49,733 bases of DNA, taken from positions 1 to 49,733 of the forward strand of contig JAFGBG010000191.1 of the NCBI GenBank assembly GCA_016933295.1. The letters are read 5' to 3'. The DNA is from Sedimentisphaerales bacterium. Its GTDB lineage: Bacteria; Planctomycetota; Phycisphaerae; Sedimentisphaerales; Anaerobacaceae. Shown piece after piece: positions 18,835 to 28,892 of this stretch. A program made the position numbers and the translations under genes. Under the pieces are notes generated by a model. That model saw nothing but the letters and a program-made list of their open reading frames with translations. It ran no database searches and was not told where the DNA came from. Within the stretch, counting starts at the first letter, position 1. Each line of letters begins with the position of its first letter.

Positions 18835-21219
18835 GTGAGAAAGAAAATGACAAAAAAATTAATAACGGCAATTTCGGATAAAAATCGTTTTGGCAAATAT
18901 TTATTCGGATTACTATTGTTTTTATGGATGATAGCCGATGCCGGAGCCGGAGCATTCGATGAATCAAAAAGCATCGATGCGCAGGCGTTCGCGGAGCCCC
19001 CGAAAGGTTGCAGGCAGCACGCATGGCTGACGTATGACCTGTCACGAGCTACTGAAGAGAATATGACCAGGCAGGTGCGGCGCTGGGCGGAGCAGGATAC
19101 CACAGGAGGCTTTTATCTTGGTATGGGACCGGGCAGTACAAAGGGATTGTCGGATGAATATCTGAAGGGATCCGGCAGAGAACGCCAGGACGATCGCGGT
19201 ATTACTTTTTTGAGCAAAGAGTATTTTGATTTGTATGCCAGGATTATCGAGGCGGGTCTTGAAAACGGAAATCCGCCGATAGTATTTTACGACGAGGTAG
19301 GTTATCCAAGCGGCATGGCCGGAGGCATTTTATACTCACAGTACCCCCAATTCGGGGCTAAGAGTCTGGAAAAAATCGAAAAAGATATCACCGGCCCGGC
19401 ACAGGTAGAACTTCAGATACCTGATGGTATCATAGTGGGGGCTGTGATGATGCACCTGGACGGCAGGGAGCTGGTCGATATTAGTAATAAAATCGAAGGC
19501 AAGCAACTGAGGTGCGAAGTGCCGGACGGTCGCTGGAAGGTGATGGGATTTTACCTCGATCCGAAGGCGTCACTCGGTCAGGGACGCAAGAGCGGTTATG
19601 TGGATTACCTTGATGCCGAAGCGGTGAAAAAGTATATCGAGCTTTGCTATCAGGCGCATTACGATAATCTGAAGAAATATTTCGGAAGCGTTCTTCAAAT
19701 TACACATTATGACGAGCCGGCAATGCACGTTGCAAATGGAAAGATGTGGACGCCTAAATTTAACGAAAACTTCCAGAAGCATTACGGTTTCAGTCCGATG
19801 AAATATTATCCGGCGCTTTGGTACGATATTGGGCCGGATACCGCCGCTATTCGCAACCTGCTTTGGGGATTTCGGGCAAAGCTCTTTTCCGAGAGTTATA
19901 TTAAGCAGTTAGACGACTGGTGCCGGGCACACAATATAATGCTAAGCGGCCATTTTGATCAGGAGGAAATCGACAATCCCGTACCGGTCAACGGTGACCT
20001 GATGCTCATGTTCAAGCACCAGGAAGTGCCGGCGATAGACGATATTTGGTGGTGGGGCAGAACAAACCGTGCCTATAAGCTGGTCAGCTCGTCGGGGCAC
20101 AACTGGGACAAACCGTTATTTATGGCGGAAACGTACGCCGGTTATCGTGATAATATGAGTCCCGAAATCGTGTATAAAGTCGCCGTGGATCAGGCAACTA
20201 TGGGGGCTAATTTTCAGGTTGGCGCGCTGCCGCGTGACAAGACGCCCGAGAGCGACCGGCTGATCGGACGTTTATGCTACATGTTGCAGCACGGCCGGCA
20301 TGTGGCCGACGTGGCGATATTATATCCGATATCTTCATTACAGGCGGCTTATTGTTTCGGTGATTGGGGAGATGCGCCGCGAGCCGGTGCAATGGAAGTG
20401 GCATACGCTCGCGAAGGCGGCATCGTTCCTCCGGAGATAGATTACATCGATTTAGGTGAGCTGATTTTCCGCGGACTGCGGCAGGATTTTACCTTTCTGC
20501 ACCCGCAGGTACTACAGGAACGTTGTATACTCGAAGGCAAGAAATTAATACTGAACAATAAAGTCAATCGGGAAGAATATTCCGTCCTGATTATCCCCGG
20601 AGGAAAAATACTGTCGCTCGAGACGGCACGAAAAATCAAGGCTTTTTACGATGCGGGCGGAACTGTCATTGCAACCAGGACACTCGCGAATAAATCTGCC
20701 GAATTGGGAAAAGATACCGAAGTTAAGCGGATTATAGGAGAAATCTTCGGTGTGCTTGACGACAAGCCTGTCACCGCGCGATTCGAGCGGAGGCTCGATG
20801 AGTTTATGGTATATTTCGTAAACAGCAACAATGCGGGAGGTCGTGCTTATTTTCTGCCGGATTACACACCGGAAATGATACAGGCTGTTATGCAGGAGGC
20901 AGTGCCTGTCTGGGATGTATCTATACAGGAACCGATGCGGCAGGTTAAAATGGGCCGCAGTTACGATGGCTCGCTTACGTATATTCACAAGGTCAAAGAT
21001 GGACGTAATATCTATCTGTTCTCCAATTCTTCGGACAAACAGATTGACACGAAAGTTATTCTTCGCGGCTCGATGGATCTCGAAATATGGGATCCTATGA
21101 ACGGCGAGAAGCGGCCAATCGAGCAGACACATTCGAAAAGTAAAAACGGCCTCGATCTGACTACTGTGCCGCTAAAGCTTAATCCAATCAGTGCCTTGTT
21201 CTATGTACAAAAGTCATAA
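18835..21219 (+). CDS. GH106-like glycoside hydrolase (alpha-L-rhamnosidase family, putative)
   Basis: A 794-residue exported protein. The frame opens at GTG 18835, and an ATG at 18847 is an equally good start. A hydrophobic signal segment ends near GAGAF. The opening part matches GH106 proteins: P(P)KGCRQHAWLTYDLS, a TIM-barrel start with WAEQDTTGGFYLGMG, then YDEVGYPSGMAGG and ITHYDEPAMH with acidic residues in the expected barrel positions. The second half has a flavodoxin-like segment (VLIIPGGKILSLETARKIKAFYDAGGTVIATR) typical of these enzymes. GH106 members remove alpha-L-rhamnose from rhamnogalacturonan or other glycans with Ca2+. The protein is shorter than characterised members. It heads an operon with the next gene, 35 bases away. 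Confidence 0.65.
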   Translation: MRKKMTKKLITAISDKNRFGKYLFGLLLFLWMIADAGAGAFDESKSIDAQAFAEPPKGCRQHAWLTYDLSRATEENMTRQVRRWAEQDTTGGFYLGMGPGSTKGLSDEYLKGSGRERQDDRGITFLSKEYFDLYARIIEAGLENGNPPIVFYDEVGYPSGMAGGILYSQYPQFGAKSLEKIEKDITGPAQVELQIPDGIIVGAVMMHLDGRELVDISNKIEGKQLRCEVPDGRWKVMGFYLDPKASLGQGRKSGYVDYLDAEAVKKYIELCYQAHYDNLKKYFGSVLQITHYDEPAMHVANGKMWTPKFNENFQKHYGFSPMKYYPALWYDIGPDTAAIRNLLWGFRAKLFSESYIKQLDDWCRAHNIMLSGHFDQEEIDNPVPVNGDLMLMFKHQEVPAIDDIWWWGRTNRAYKLVSSSGHNWDKPLFMAETYAGYRDNMSPEIVYKVAVDQATMGANFQVGALPRDKTPESDRLIGRLCYMLQHGRHVADVAILYPISSLQAAYCFGDWGDAPRAGAMEVAYAREGGIVPPEIDYIDLGELIFRGLRQDFTFLHPQVLQERCILEGKKLILNNKVNREEYSVLIIPGGKILSLETARKIKAFYDAGGTVIATRTLANKSAELGKDTEVKRIIGEIFGVLDDKPVTARFERRLDEFMVYFVNSNNAGGRAYFLPDYTPEMIQAVMQEAVPVWDVSIQEPMRQVKMGRSYDGSLTYIHKVKDGRNIYLFSNSSDKQIDTKVILRGSMDLEIWDPMNGEKRPIEQTHSKSKNGLDLTTVPLKLNPISALFYVQKS

Positions 21220-21254
21220 ATATTTTAATTTCTTGATTCGGATAGTGAAATACT

Positions 21255-24200
21255 ATGTTTACGAAAAAACTAATTATCATATCTCTGGCATTAGCGCTAT
21301 CGACGTCATTTTCTCTCGCCCAGAACAATAAACGAATATCCAACTCGGTCTTCGATATTCTTTATTCGGACGAGGGTATCACCAGCCTCAAGCGGGTTAA
21401 CGACCTACATGACACAAACTACATTGCGGCAGACAACGCGTTGGGGTCTCTGATTGTTCGTTATCGAATCATAAATGAAAATGAATGGCGTGAGGCAAGC
21501 GAAATAATGCCCGCTGTCGAGCAAGCCGACAATCAAATAAGTTATACTCTGGGTAAGTTGATGCCGACACTTACCGAAAAGAGCACTGTATCATCGTCAA
21601 GTGAATCCGGCAATCTCCGCGCGCTTAATGATGGTCGCATACCTTTTGCCGGACGTTTCCAACGCCGTCAACAGACGCCGGTATTTACTATGCAGTCGTC
21701 AAACGATGAGCCGCGGTGGGTACAATATAATTTCCCTGAAATGACAGAAGTCGAGACATCTCAGGTCTATTTTATTACCGGCGAAAATGAAGATTCTCCG
21801 CAACTGCCCAAATCATGGCGCCTGCTTTACCGTGACGGCAGCGATTGGAAACCTGTCAGCGCAACGTCGGCATACGAGCTGCAAGCCAACAGATTCAACG
21901 CAGTGAATTTTTCACCTGTTCGCACCGGCGCGATGCGGCTTGAGGTCGAATGTGACGGCGACTCAAGAGTTGACATAGCCGAATGGCGCGTCGGACCTGC
22001 TCGCAACGTCGAATCAATTGAAGACCTCGAAGTCAATGAACGTTTTAAGCTTAACGGCGATAGCTTCGACTGGACGATTACGCTCGCGAACAACAGCGAA
22101 CAGGGTATTGAAGTAGGTGACCTTGCCGTGCCGATGCGTTTTTCCGAACGTACTCCTCGCAACCGTGGCGACATTTATACTCAAAAACTTCTGCGACACA
22201 GCTATATTGCGGGCTATGGCTCGTGGATTTTCTGGCACAGGGCCAATGTTGTCGGCCCGTTTCTGGTCATGACAACCGGCGATTCAACGAATTTCGAGTA
22301 TTTCGATAATTCCGGCGGGGCGTTCACGCCTTATATCCACGCAACCGTAGCCAGTGAGGCACCTATTGCCCGTGCCCGGGCTTTTGGCCGTAAACAGCCC
22401 TGGCGTTTGCCGCTTACGGCGTTGTTACTTGCGCCCAAAGGACAAGGTGGTGACAGTATAAATTATTCCTTCAAATTTCAATTTGCGCCCGATTTTGACG
22501 GTGTACGCGATGTATTTTATGCCGAAAATCTTTTCGATACGAATATTTTGCCGGGTATGGCTTTACCGGCCGACCTTCCGGCTATGATTTCGCTTCGTAC
22601 AAAAGTTGATATTGACGCAATCGAACCGGAATTTGCCGCTGATACTAATATCGAGTATCTCGGACAGCGAGGCACCGATAATCACGTTTATAAAGTTAAC
22701 TTCAAAAAGCTCGGCGAAAACATGCTCACGGTCAGATACGGCGGCAAATACTGGATGTCGCTTGAGTTCTTCGTTATGGAGCCGCTGGAAACAGTTATCA
22801 AGAAACGCTCCCGATTCCTTGTTACACACATGCAGCACAGCGATCCCAATAAGCCCTGGTATGGAGCATACGGCGATTGGGATCAGGTAAATAAAGTTCT
22901 GCGAAATCCCGAGGATCGCGATGGCATGCGCCCATGGCTGATAGATTCCAGCGACGACGCCGGAAACGCGCGCCCCGCATTTATAGCGGCGAAAAACGTT
23001 TTCTTCCCCGAACAGGAAGAGATTGTAAGCCTGGAACGTTATGTCCGTTATTACCTGTGGAACGACCTAAAAGACGGTAAAGGCGGGATGCAGATGACGG
23101 AAAACGAGAAGTATCCGTACGGCATATACGGAACCTTCGACAACTGGTGGGGACATCGCGTCAGCGACGACCCCGGCCGCAACGGACAAGCGCACCTTTG
23201 GCGCATATACGATTACCCGCATATTATCCATTTGTATTACCGAATGTATCAAATCGGCAAATTTTATCCCGAAATGGTGAAATATAAAAATGCCGGAGAA
23301 TATCTCGAACTGGCCTATCGGACTGCCAAAGCCTACTGGGAAGTGCCGAAACAAATCGAGGGCTGGTCGGCCAACTCGGTGGGAACAATGAATGAAGCGT
23401 TCCTTCCGGAACTCATCGAGGCTTTGGCAAAAGAGGGCAAACAGGAATGGTCGGATACTATCCGCGCGTATTGGGAGAGCAAAGTGGCGCGTTTCGTACT
23501 GCAGACGCCTAACCTCTACGGCTCGGAATTTTCTTTCGACTCGACGGGTTTCGAATCAACACAGGCTTTTGCCGGATATGCAGTGAATAACGTTGAAATT
23601 AATCGCGTGAAACCACCGACAACCGATTATGGAATCAGAAGACAAACACCGGCAAAATTCAGCGATATCACGCCGGAGGCCGCGAAGGAATTTCAGGAAT
23701 TTCAAATGCGGCTAAATGTCGGCGACCGGGGCTGGCTCGAAACAACCTATTATCAACTTGGTACTGACTATCGCGGTTCGACGTCATATCTGCTCAGCTA
23801 TATGTCGCATCTCGGCGGCTGGGGCGTGCTCGACCACGGTTTGTACTTCGCCGAAAATCCGACAAATTACCTGAGACTCGGTTATGCATCGAGTCTTAGC
23901 GCCTGGTCGCTGGTAAATTCCGGTACAGCTGAAAGCGGCTACGGCGATTGGTATCCCGATAAGGAAAATGACGGTGCAACCGGAGGTGGTTTTGTTCCCG
24001 AGGCATGGGGACGCGGCTGGATCGGTAAACAGATGCCGCGAGGCGCCTGGTATTACAGTGCCGAGGAAGATGTCGGCTATGTCGGCGCTCTGCGAACTCA
24101 CGCCACGATTCTTACATACGATCCGCTGTTCGGCCATTATGTCTATGGCGGTATTCTCGAACGTAAGAAAGATGCCGTCGAAGTTATATCTCGCGACGGA

Positions 24201-24530
24201 TTGCGTACAAGATTTCATGTAATCCGCAACGAACAGCGGTTTCACATGATCCTGGATCGCGACGGTTACTCACAAGCACAACCGATTACAGTCAGTGACG
24301 ACCTTGGCCGTATCGACTTTACACTCGAAAATCGCTCGGGACATGCCCATAATTCCGGTTTAAAGCTTGCCGGATTACCCGAAGGAGATTATAGAGTGCT
24401 TCTGGACGAGCGCACGATTGCATCGATTAATGGAGGAGCGACCGAACAGCTAATCATTCTCCCTGTCGGCGACGATGCCGCCAGCCGTATTTCAATCATG
24501 AGAACGAATAGAACGGCAGAAAATCGATGA
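21255..24530 (+). CDS. Secreted DUF5695-like protein, probable polysaccharide-active enzyme
   Basis: A 1091-residue protein with a signal peptide (cleavage near SLAQ). The start of the mature chain, SNSVFDILYSDEGITSLKRVNDLHDTNYIAADNALGSL, has the beta-sandwich opening typical of DUF5695 and related (alpha/alpha)-barrel glycan enzymes. A discoidin-like segment (PRWVQYNFPEMTEVETSQVYF, about residues 155-175) resembles a sugar-binding module. The region about 520-960 is rich in Trp, Tyr and Gly, with DNWWGHRVSDDPGRNGQAHLWRIYDYPHIIHLYYRMY, like an alpha/alpha toroid. No activity can be assigned. Its place behind a GH106-like gene suggests action on rhamnogalacturonan fragments. Confidence 0.6.
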   Translation: MFTKKLIIISLALALSTSFSLAQNNKRISNSVFDILYSDEGITSLKRVNDLHDTNYIAADNALGSLIVRYRIINENEWREASEIMPAVEQADNQISYTLGKLMPTLTEKSTVSSSSESGNLRALNDGRIPFAGRFQRRQQTPVFTMQSSNDEPRWVQYNFPEMTEVETSQVYFITGENEDSPQLPKSWRLLYRDGSDWKPVSATSAYELQANRFNAVNFSPVRTGAMRLEVECDGDSRVDIAEWRVGPARNVESIEDLEVNERFKLNGDSFDWTITLANNSEQGIEVGDLAVPMRFSERTPRNRGDIYTQKLLRHSYIAGYGSWIFWHRANVVGPFLVMTTGDSTNFEYFDNSGGAFTPYIHATVASEAPIARARAFGRKQPWRLPLTALLLAPKGQGGDSINYSFKFQFAPDFDGVRDVFYAENLFDTNILPGMALPADLPAMISLRTKVDIDAIEPEFAADTNIEYLGQRGTDNHVYKVNFKKLGENMLTVRYGGKYWMSLEFFVMEPLETVIKKRSRFLVTHMQHSDPNKPWYGAYGDWDQVNKVLRNPEDRDGMRPWLIDSSDDAGNARPAFIAAKNVFFPEQEEIVSLERYVRYYLWNDLKDGKGGMQMTENEKYPYGIYGTFDNWWGHRVSDDPGRNGQAHLWRIYDYPHIIHLYYRMYQIGKFYPEMVKYKNAGEYLELAYRTAKAYWEVPKQIEGWSANSVGTMNEAFLPELIEALAKEGKQEWSDTIRAYWESKVARFVLQTPNLYGSEFSFDSTGFESTQAFAGYAVNNVEINRVKPPTTDYGIRRQTPAKFSDITPEAAKEFQEFQMRLNVGDRGWLETTYYQLGTDYRGSTSYLLSYMSHLGGWGVLDHGLYFAENPTNYLRLGYASSLSAWSLVNSGTAESGYGDWYPDKENDGATGGGFVPEAWGRGWIGKQMPRGAWYYSAEEDVGYVGALRTHATILTYDPLFGHYVYGGILERKKDAVEVISRDGLRTRFHVIRNEQRFHMILDRDGYSQAQPITVSDDLGRIDFTLENRSGHAHNSGLKLAGLPEGDYRVLLDERTIASINGGATEQLIILPVGDDAASRISIMRTNRTAENR

Positions 24531-24613
24531 CGGCTGCTGATAAGGTATATGGATTCTAGTGAGGTCCCCATTGCTCGGGTATCTGCGCTCCGCCCGGCCG
24601 GTGATAACAGCTA

Positions 24614-25441
24614 TTAATTGTAAACGTGCCTCAATACATTTATAAGGGCGGCTATTATCAGTTCGACTCCGAGAAATAATGCAATTGTCGGACCGATTGA
24701 AAAATCGAGGAAATAGGCAAAAATCAGGCCTCCGAACGAAGCTGTAATTGCCGCAGTCCAAATAACGACGAGTCTTATGGGTAATTTTGCATTAAGGCCA
24801 GCCGATATCGTGGCCGGTATTATCAGGTAGGCAAAAACCAAAACAACTCCGCTGATTCTAACCGATAGAACAATCACTATGCCCAGAAGCAGATAGAAAA
24901 TAAAATCCCAGAATATTAATCCGTCTTTTTTGTCCGGATTTTGCTGATAATTATTCGATATCCCGGTAACGGATTTTCGAACACAATATAAACACAATCC
25001 AATTGCGGTAAAAACTATAAAACATGTAATTATCTGCCGCCAATTCGTCCAGAGAACACTGCCGGATAACATGTGTTGAACGTGTATGTGCCCGCCGGGT
25101 GCGACACCGACCAAAAAAAGAGCGGCTGCGGCGGCAATCGCATAAGAAATACCTATAATCGCTTCGAGCGATATCTGGAATATCCTGCCGCGTACGCAAG
25201 CGTAAAAAGCCGCCGCAATTAAAACACATCCGAAGGAGCATAGATATACCGTGAGTGAGTCACCATGAACATCAAATGCTATATGAGCGACAATAGAACC
25301 TACTGCGGCTATTTGTGCCAGAGCGATATCGATGAAAATAACCTCTCTTTTTAGCACATGTGTGCCGAAATAGCCGAGTATTAGACCCATCAAAATGCAG
25401 GCCAGAAAAGGCAGGCCGAGAACTTGAATTATTTCAGGCAT
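24614..25441 (-). CDS. znuB: Zinc/manganese ABC transporter permease (ZnuB/MntB family), copy 2
   Basis: A 275-residue polytopic protein of the ABC-3 family with 7-8 hydrophobic segments. Family marks include GYFGTHVLKREVIFIDIALAQIAAVGS near residue 23, EAIIGISYAIAAAAALFLVG and VFAYLIIPATISAGL. A His pair in GGHIHVQH lies before the central segment. It is the last gene of the zinc operon and starts 13 bases after the preceding permease, with an AAGGAG site. Two ABC-3 permeases in a row suggest a heterodimeric channel. No ATPase gene accompanies them here. Confidence 0.85.
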   Translation of the reverse strand: MPEIIQVLGLPFLACILMGLILGYFGTHVLKREVIFIDIALAQIAAVGSIVAHIAFDVHGDSLTVYLCSFGCVLIAAAFYACVRGRIFQISLEAIIGISYAIAAAAALFLVGVAPGGHIHVQHMLSGSVLWTNWRQIITCFIVFTAIGLCLYCVRKSVTGISNNYQQNPDKKDGLIFWDFIFYLLLGIVIVLSVRISGVVLVFAYLIIPATISAGLNAKLPIRLVVIWTAAITASFGGLIFAYFLDFSIGPTIALFLGVELIIAALINVLRHVYN

Positions 25442-25454
25442 TGTTCAGCTCCTT

Positions 25455-26279
25455 TCACACACCGGGTGTCCTTAAGGAAATCATCCAGCGAACGGCTATA
25501 GAAGCGATAAAAAACAGACCAAGTGACAAAACCAGACTGGGACCGTAGGGCAAATTGAAAAAGTAGGACGAGCACAGCCCTATAAGGCAGGCCGTGAAAC
25601 CTACTGACCAGCCGATAAGCACGCCGCCGATCCACTTTTTAGTAAACATAACTGCAATTGCCGCCGGTATCATTAAAAAGGCGTAAGCCAGAAGCACCCC
25701 GGCAATTGGAACAATCAGAACCGTTATTATCCCCTGGGTTACAAACAGCAAAAAATCCCAGAGCTTTTCTGATGCTAATCCGGCGGGATTTTCCGCCAAC
25801 TCAATAAATTTGTGTCGAAATTTATAATGGAAGACCAGCAGCAGGATATACACAACAGCCGTGACGCTAACCAAAGGCCACCTCACCCAGAGCATGGAGC
25901 CGGCGAGCGTTTTGCTTACGTATGTTTCACCGCCGGGCAGCTTATCGCCCAAAAGAAGCGAAGCGACCAGAGCCATTGCATACATAATGCCGATAACCGC
26001 CTCGCGGGGTACGGTTTTGCCCGCCGGTTTAATCAAAGTAAGCAGCAGCGCTCCAAAAAGCACAGCGGCCAAAGAGGAAAAATACGACTGGAACGTGCCG
26101 TATTCTATTCCGAGGGCAATGCCGGCAAGCGCACCAAACGCCGCGAGCTGGTCCAGCACCAAATCGGAAAATATCAGCGTTCGCCTGATGATATGCAGGC
26201 CTATATATGTATGCAAAACCAGCACTATCGCCAGTAGAACCGCCTGAACCGAAAAAAATCTGACTACTTCAGAAAACAT
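25455..26279 (-). CDS. znuB: Zinc/manganese ABC transporter permease (ZnuB/MntB family), copy 1
   Basis: A 274-residue ABC-3 permease with the same order of motifs as its neighbour: TYIGLHIIRRTLIFSDLVLDQLAAFGA near residue 26, EAVIGIMYAMALVASLLLG and AYAFLMIPAAIAVMF. It has about eight membrane segments. It starts 13 bases downstream of the binding-protein gene, with GGGA 7 bases before the ATG. Together with the second permease it would form the membrane part of a high-affinity Zn2+ importer in the inner membrane. Confidence 0.85.
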   Translation of the reverse strand: MFSEVVRFFSVQAVLLAIVLVLHTYIGLHIIRRTLIFSDLVLDQLAAFGALAGIALGIEYGTFQSYFSSLAAVLFGALLLTLIKPAGKTVPREAVIGIMYAMALVASLLLGDKLPGGETYVSKTLAGSMLWVRWPLVSVTAVVYILLLVFHYKFRHKFIELAENPAGLASEKLWDFLLFVTQGIITVLIVPIAGVLLAYAFLMIPAAIAVMFTKKWIGGVLIGWSVGFTACLIGLCSSYFFNLPYGPSLVLSLGLFFIASIAVRWMISLRTPGV

Positions 26280-26292
26280 AATTTTTTCCCAA

Positions 26293-27354
26293 TCATTGTT
26301 CTTTCAAAATTCCTTTTTTCGCCGCAGCTTTTAAGAGTCCGTCGATCCAGTAATCCACGAGTTTGAAATAATCATCCGTGCTTTCGGCCCCGCCAACGTA
26401 TAAAGGTACGATAACCGCTTCAGCGTCTGTTCTGGCGGCTACTGTTTTTATCTTTTGCTCGTCGAAGTAATTGGCGGCTAAAATTATTCCGATATTTCTT
26501 TCCTTCATCAGATTAATCAGGCCGGTTACGTGTTTCGGCGATGGTGGTATGCCGGGCTTGGGCTCGACCGTCCCGGCCTCTTCAAGTCCGAAAAGTTTGA
26601 CGAAATAAACCCAGTTCTTATGGTAAGTGACAATCGGGGTGCCTCTGAGCGGAAGCATTTTTTTCATCCAGCCGCCGAGATGCTCAATCAAAGGTTTGTC
26701 CTCGAATGTCTTTTCCTTCAAAAATGGTATGAGCCTGTCCTGTTCGGCAAGACTGCAAAGAGTGTCGCCACCCAACATTTCCACAAGCTCGTCGCCGAAC
26801 AGGCGTTCATCGATTTCACTGTTCAGCTTTTCGAGATTTTTACGGTACAGTTCTTCGTTCACTGGATTATTTTTAATCAGACCGGCGGCAATATTGCGAG
26901 CCGCCACCTTCATATTAATGGGGCTGCACGTGACGTGCGGATTACCGTAAATATGGACGCCGCCTTCGGCTCTTGACATTGTTTTGGGTTTTTCCAGCAA
27001 ATTCATGCCTGCCGAAGCGGAGACATAACCGGGCCGGCCGCTTCTGATTTTTTCGTTGCCGGAATTGTCTATCACGGTCTGTACCCATAATTCCAGATCC
27101 AAACCCGTGGCAACCAGCATATCGGCTTTTCGAATGGCCGTAGCGAAAGACGGCTTAGGCCGGATAAAATGCGCATCCTGATCACCTCTTACAATTGCTT
27201 TGACAGTAACCGCGTCGGCCCCGATGTATTTGGTTAAGAAAGCATAGTCGGGAAGGGTAGTTACGACGTAGGGTTTTGTGGATTGCCACCCCAAAAGAGG
27301 ATTCGCCGTTACGGAAAAAAAAGCTATCGTCAATATAAACACTATCTTTTTCAT
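26293..27354 (-). CDS. znuA: ZnuA-like periplasmic zinc-binding protein
   Basis: A 353-residue cluster A-I (TroA/ZnuA) solute-binding protein with a signal peptide ending near LLGW. Landmarks are VVTTLPDYAFLTKYIG at the mature N-terminus, GDQDAHFIRPKPS (first His ligand, about residue 62), GNPHVTCSP (second His, about 139), TYHKNWVYFVKLFGL (third His, about 244) and a C-terminal acidic ligand region. The long His-rich loop of enterobacterial ZnuA is absent. The ATG has AAGGAG 10 bases upstream. It lies between the porin and the two permeases in one operon. Confidence 0.85.
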   Translation of the reverse strand: MKKIVFILTIAFFSVTANPLLGWQSTKPYVVTTLPDYAFLTKYIGADAVTVKAIVRGDQDAHFIRPKPSFATAIRKADMLVATGLDLELWVQTVIDNSGNEKIRSGRPGYVSASAGMNLLEKPKTMSRAEGGVHIYGNPHVTCSPINMKVAARNIAAGLIKNNPVNEELYRKNLEKLNSEIDERLFGDELVEMLGGDTLCSLAEQDRLIPFLKEKTFEDKPLIEHLGGWMKKMLPLRGTPIVTYHKNWVYFVKLFGLEEAGTVEPKPGIPPSPKHVTGLINLMKERNIGIILAANYFDEQKIKTVAARTDAEAVIVPLYVGGAESTDDYFKLVDYWIDGLLKAAAKKGILKEQ

Positions 27355-27374
27355 GATTATTTTGCTCCTTTCTA

Positions 27375-28784
27375 TCAGTAACGTTCGTGCTTGTGTGGAC
27401 CGGCGGAGAATATCATCTGAAGCCAGAGGACATGCTCGGGTGTTTCGATACCTTTGCCGTTGCCGTAGTCATACTCCATTCTGAATTTTACAAACGGGCT
27501 TTGCCACACTGTCACATAAGGTCCGACCTGACAGATGTGCGGGCGGTCTGATGTAACCGCTAAAGGCGATAACGACAGATCGCTCGATAGGTTTGCATAG
27601 TCTTTGGCATCCGGCTCGTAGAAGTCACCTCTGATACCGATATCGACGGTTCGGGATATTTTCGTTTGTAGATAGCTGTAAAGCCCCCACGAATCTATAC
27701 TGTCGGAGCCGGAGCCGTCGGGAGCCTGTATATTTTTATTCAGCCAGTACAGCTCGTTTCGCCATTCGAGGTTTCGATATCGCATCTTTTCCGTCGGTTC
27801 CCACAAAATCGAAAAATCCACTCCGAAAACAGTGGTTATTTTTCTGTCGTCACGGGTAGTTCCGCCGAAAATGTCCCATTTGTCATTCCAGCCGGCCAAT
27901 CCCGACAAGCCCCATTCCATATAGGTATCTTTCGAGAGATCTCGATAATTTTTATAGTGGGCGAGGAGACTGAGCATGTTACCGGTATTTCCGCCGAACA
28001 ACCGGCTGTTCGAGCCGTCAGTGACCTGGAAGGTCAGTTGCTGGGATGTCTCTCCGGCGGGGGGCATGAGCCAGTCTAAAGAGATGCCGCTCTGGTTTAA
28101 TCCGCCTTCGCCGAAGATTTGGCGAAGCGCCAGCGGAAAGTCCACCTGATCCAGTCCGTGCTTGTGCCATCGGTTAACGACACCGAATTGTTGCCGGAAT
28201 TTACCTAACGTCAGGTTCAAGTCGTCGCGAATATTATATAGTGTCACGTATGCTTCGCCAAGCTCGGTTTCATCTTCGTGAAATTCCAGCGCACCTTTAA
28301 ATCGCGTATAGGGATCGAGCCATGATTCAGCGTGTATCCCCAGATTGCGAAAGATGAAATCGTTATGTTGTTCGGTCGTTCTGTCTTTTCTGGTCGAAAA
28401 GAGAAAGTCTCCGGTGACACTGATTTCAGGATTTAATGCCTGAAGATTAAGGCCGCCGGATTTGAATGCGGTATCTTTTGCTGAATTTTCGGACAGTTTA
28501 TCTTTTGCCGCTTCGGCTTTAGCAGATTCTCTTAACGCGGCAAGCTCATCTTTCGCCGCTTTCTCAGTCGAACGACCGGCAAGCTCATCGAGCTGCTGTT
28601 TCAAGCTGTTTATCTCGGAATCGTGCTTTTTCCGCATTTGATCAATCTGCCGGTGAAGCTCCGAAATACCGGTGTTCGGATCCTGAATATTGCTCGAACC
28701 ACCGTCTTTGCCTTCTGCAACGGCAGAATTTCCGAGCACAATCAAAGTAAATAGTATCGTTGATAAAACTATTTTTCTACGCAT
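27375..28784 (-). CDS. Outer-membrane porin-like protein of the zinc operon
   Basis: A 469-residue exported protein. The start chosen is ATG 28784, with AAGGAG 6 bases upstream (the frame extends to 28817). A signal peptide is followed by a coiled coil (about residues 33-70, ELHRQIDQMRKKHDSEI) that may trimerise or reach the peptidoglycan, then an alternating-strand barrel with aromatic girdles (DPYTRFKGALEFHED, LTLGKFRQQFGVVNRWHKHG, YLQTKISRTVDIGIRGDFY), ending in a strand and HKHERY. Such proteins are found beside zinc-uptake genes of aquatic bacteria and are thought to let zinc through the outer membrane. The specificity is inferred from context. Confidence 0.7.
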   Translation of the reverse strand: MRRKIVLSTILFTLIVLGNSAVAEGKDGGSSNIQDPNTGISELHRQIDQMRKKHDSEINSLKQQLDELAGRSTEKAAKDELAALRESAKAEAAKDKLSENSAKDTAFKSGGLNLQALNPEISVTGDFLFSTRKDRTTEQHNDFIFRNLGIHAESWLDPYTRFKGALEFHEDETELGEAYVTLYNIRDDLNLTLGKFRQQFGVVNRWHKHGLDQVDFPLALRQIFGEGGLNQSGISLDWLMPPAGETSQQLTFQVTDGSNSRLFGGNTGNMLSLLAHYKNYRDLSKDTYMEWGLSGLAGWNDKWDIFGGTTRDDRKITTVFGVDFSILWEPTEKMRYRNLEWRNELYWLNKNIQAPDGSGSDSIDSWGLYSYLQTKISRTVDIGIRGDFYEPDAKDYANLSSDLSLSPLAVTSDRPHICQVGPYVTVWQSPFVKFRMEYDYGNGKGIETPEHVLWLQMIFSAGPHKHERY

Positions 28785-28892
28785 CTTATGCTCCTTGAAA
28801 TGCATTTGTGCCGACATATTTTCTCTTCAGGTCCGGCAAAAATATGGCATGTCCGACGAACCTGAAGCGTTTGAAAATGTGTGTTTTTGTAT

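Noticed and set aside
20545-21132. 195-residue minus-strand frame inside the GH106-like gene
   Set aside because: Antisense shadow. The plus-strand frame has clear protein motifs.
24531-24613. Terminator between the convergent DUF5695-like and permease genes
   Set aside because: No stem of useful length followed by a T-run on either strand.
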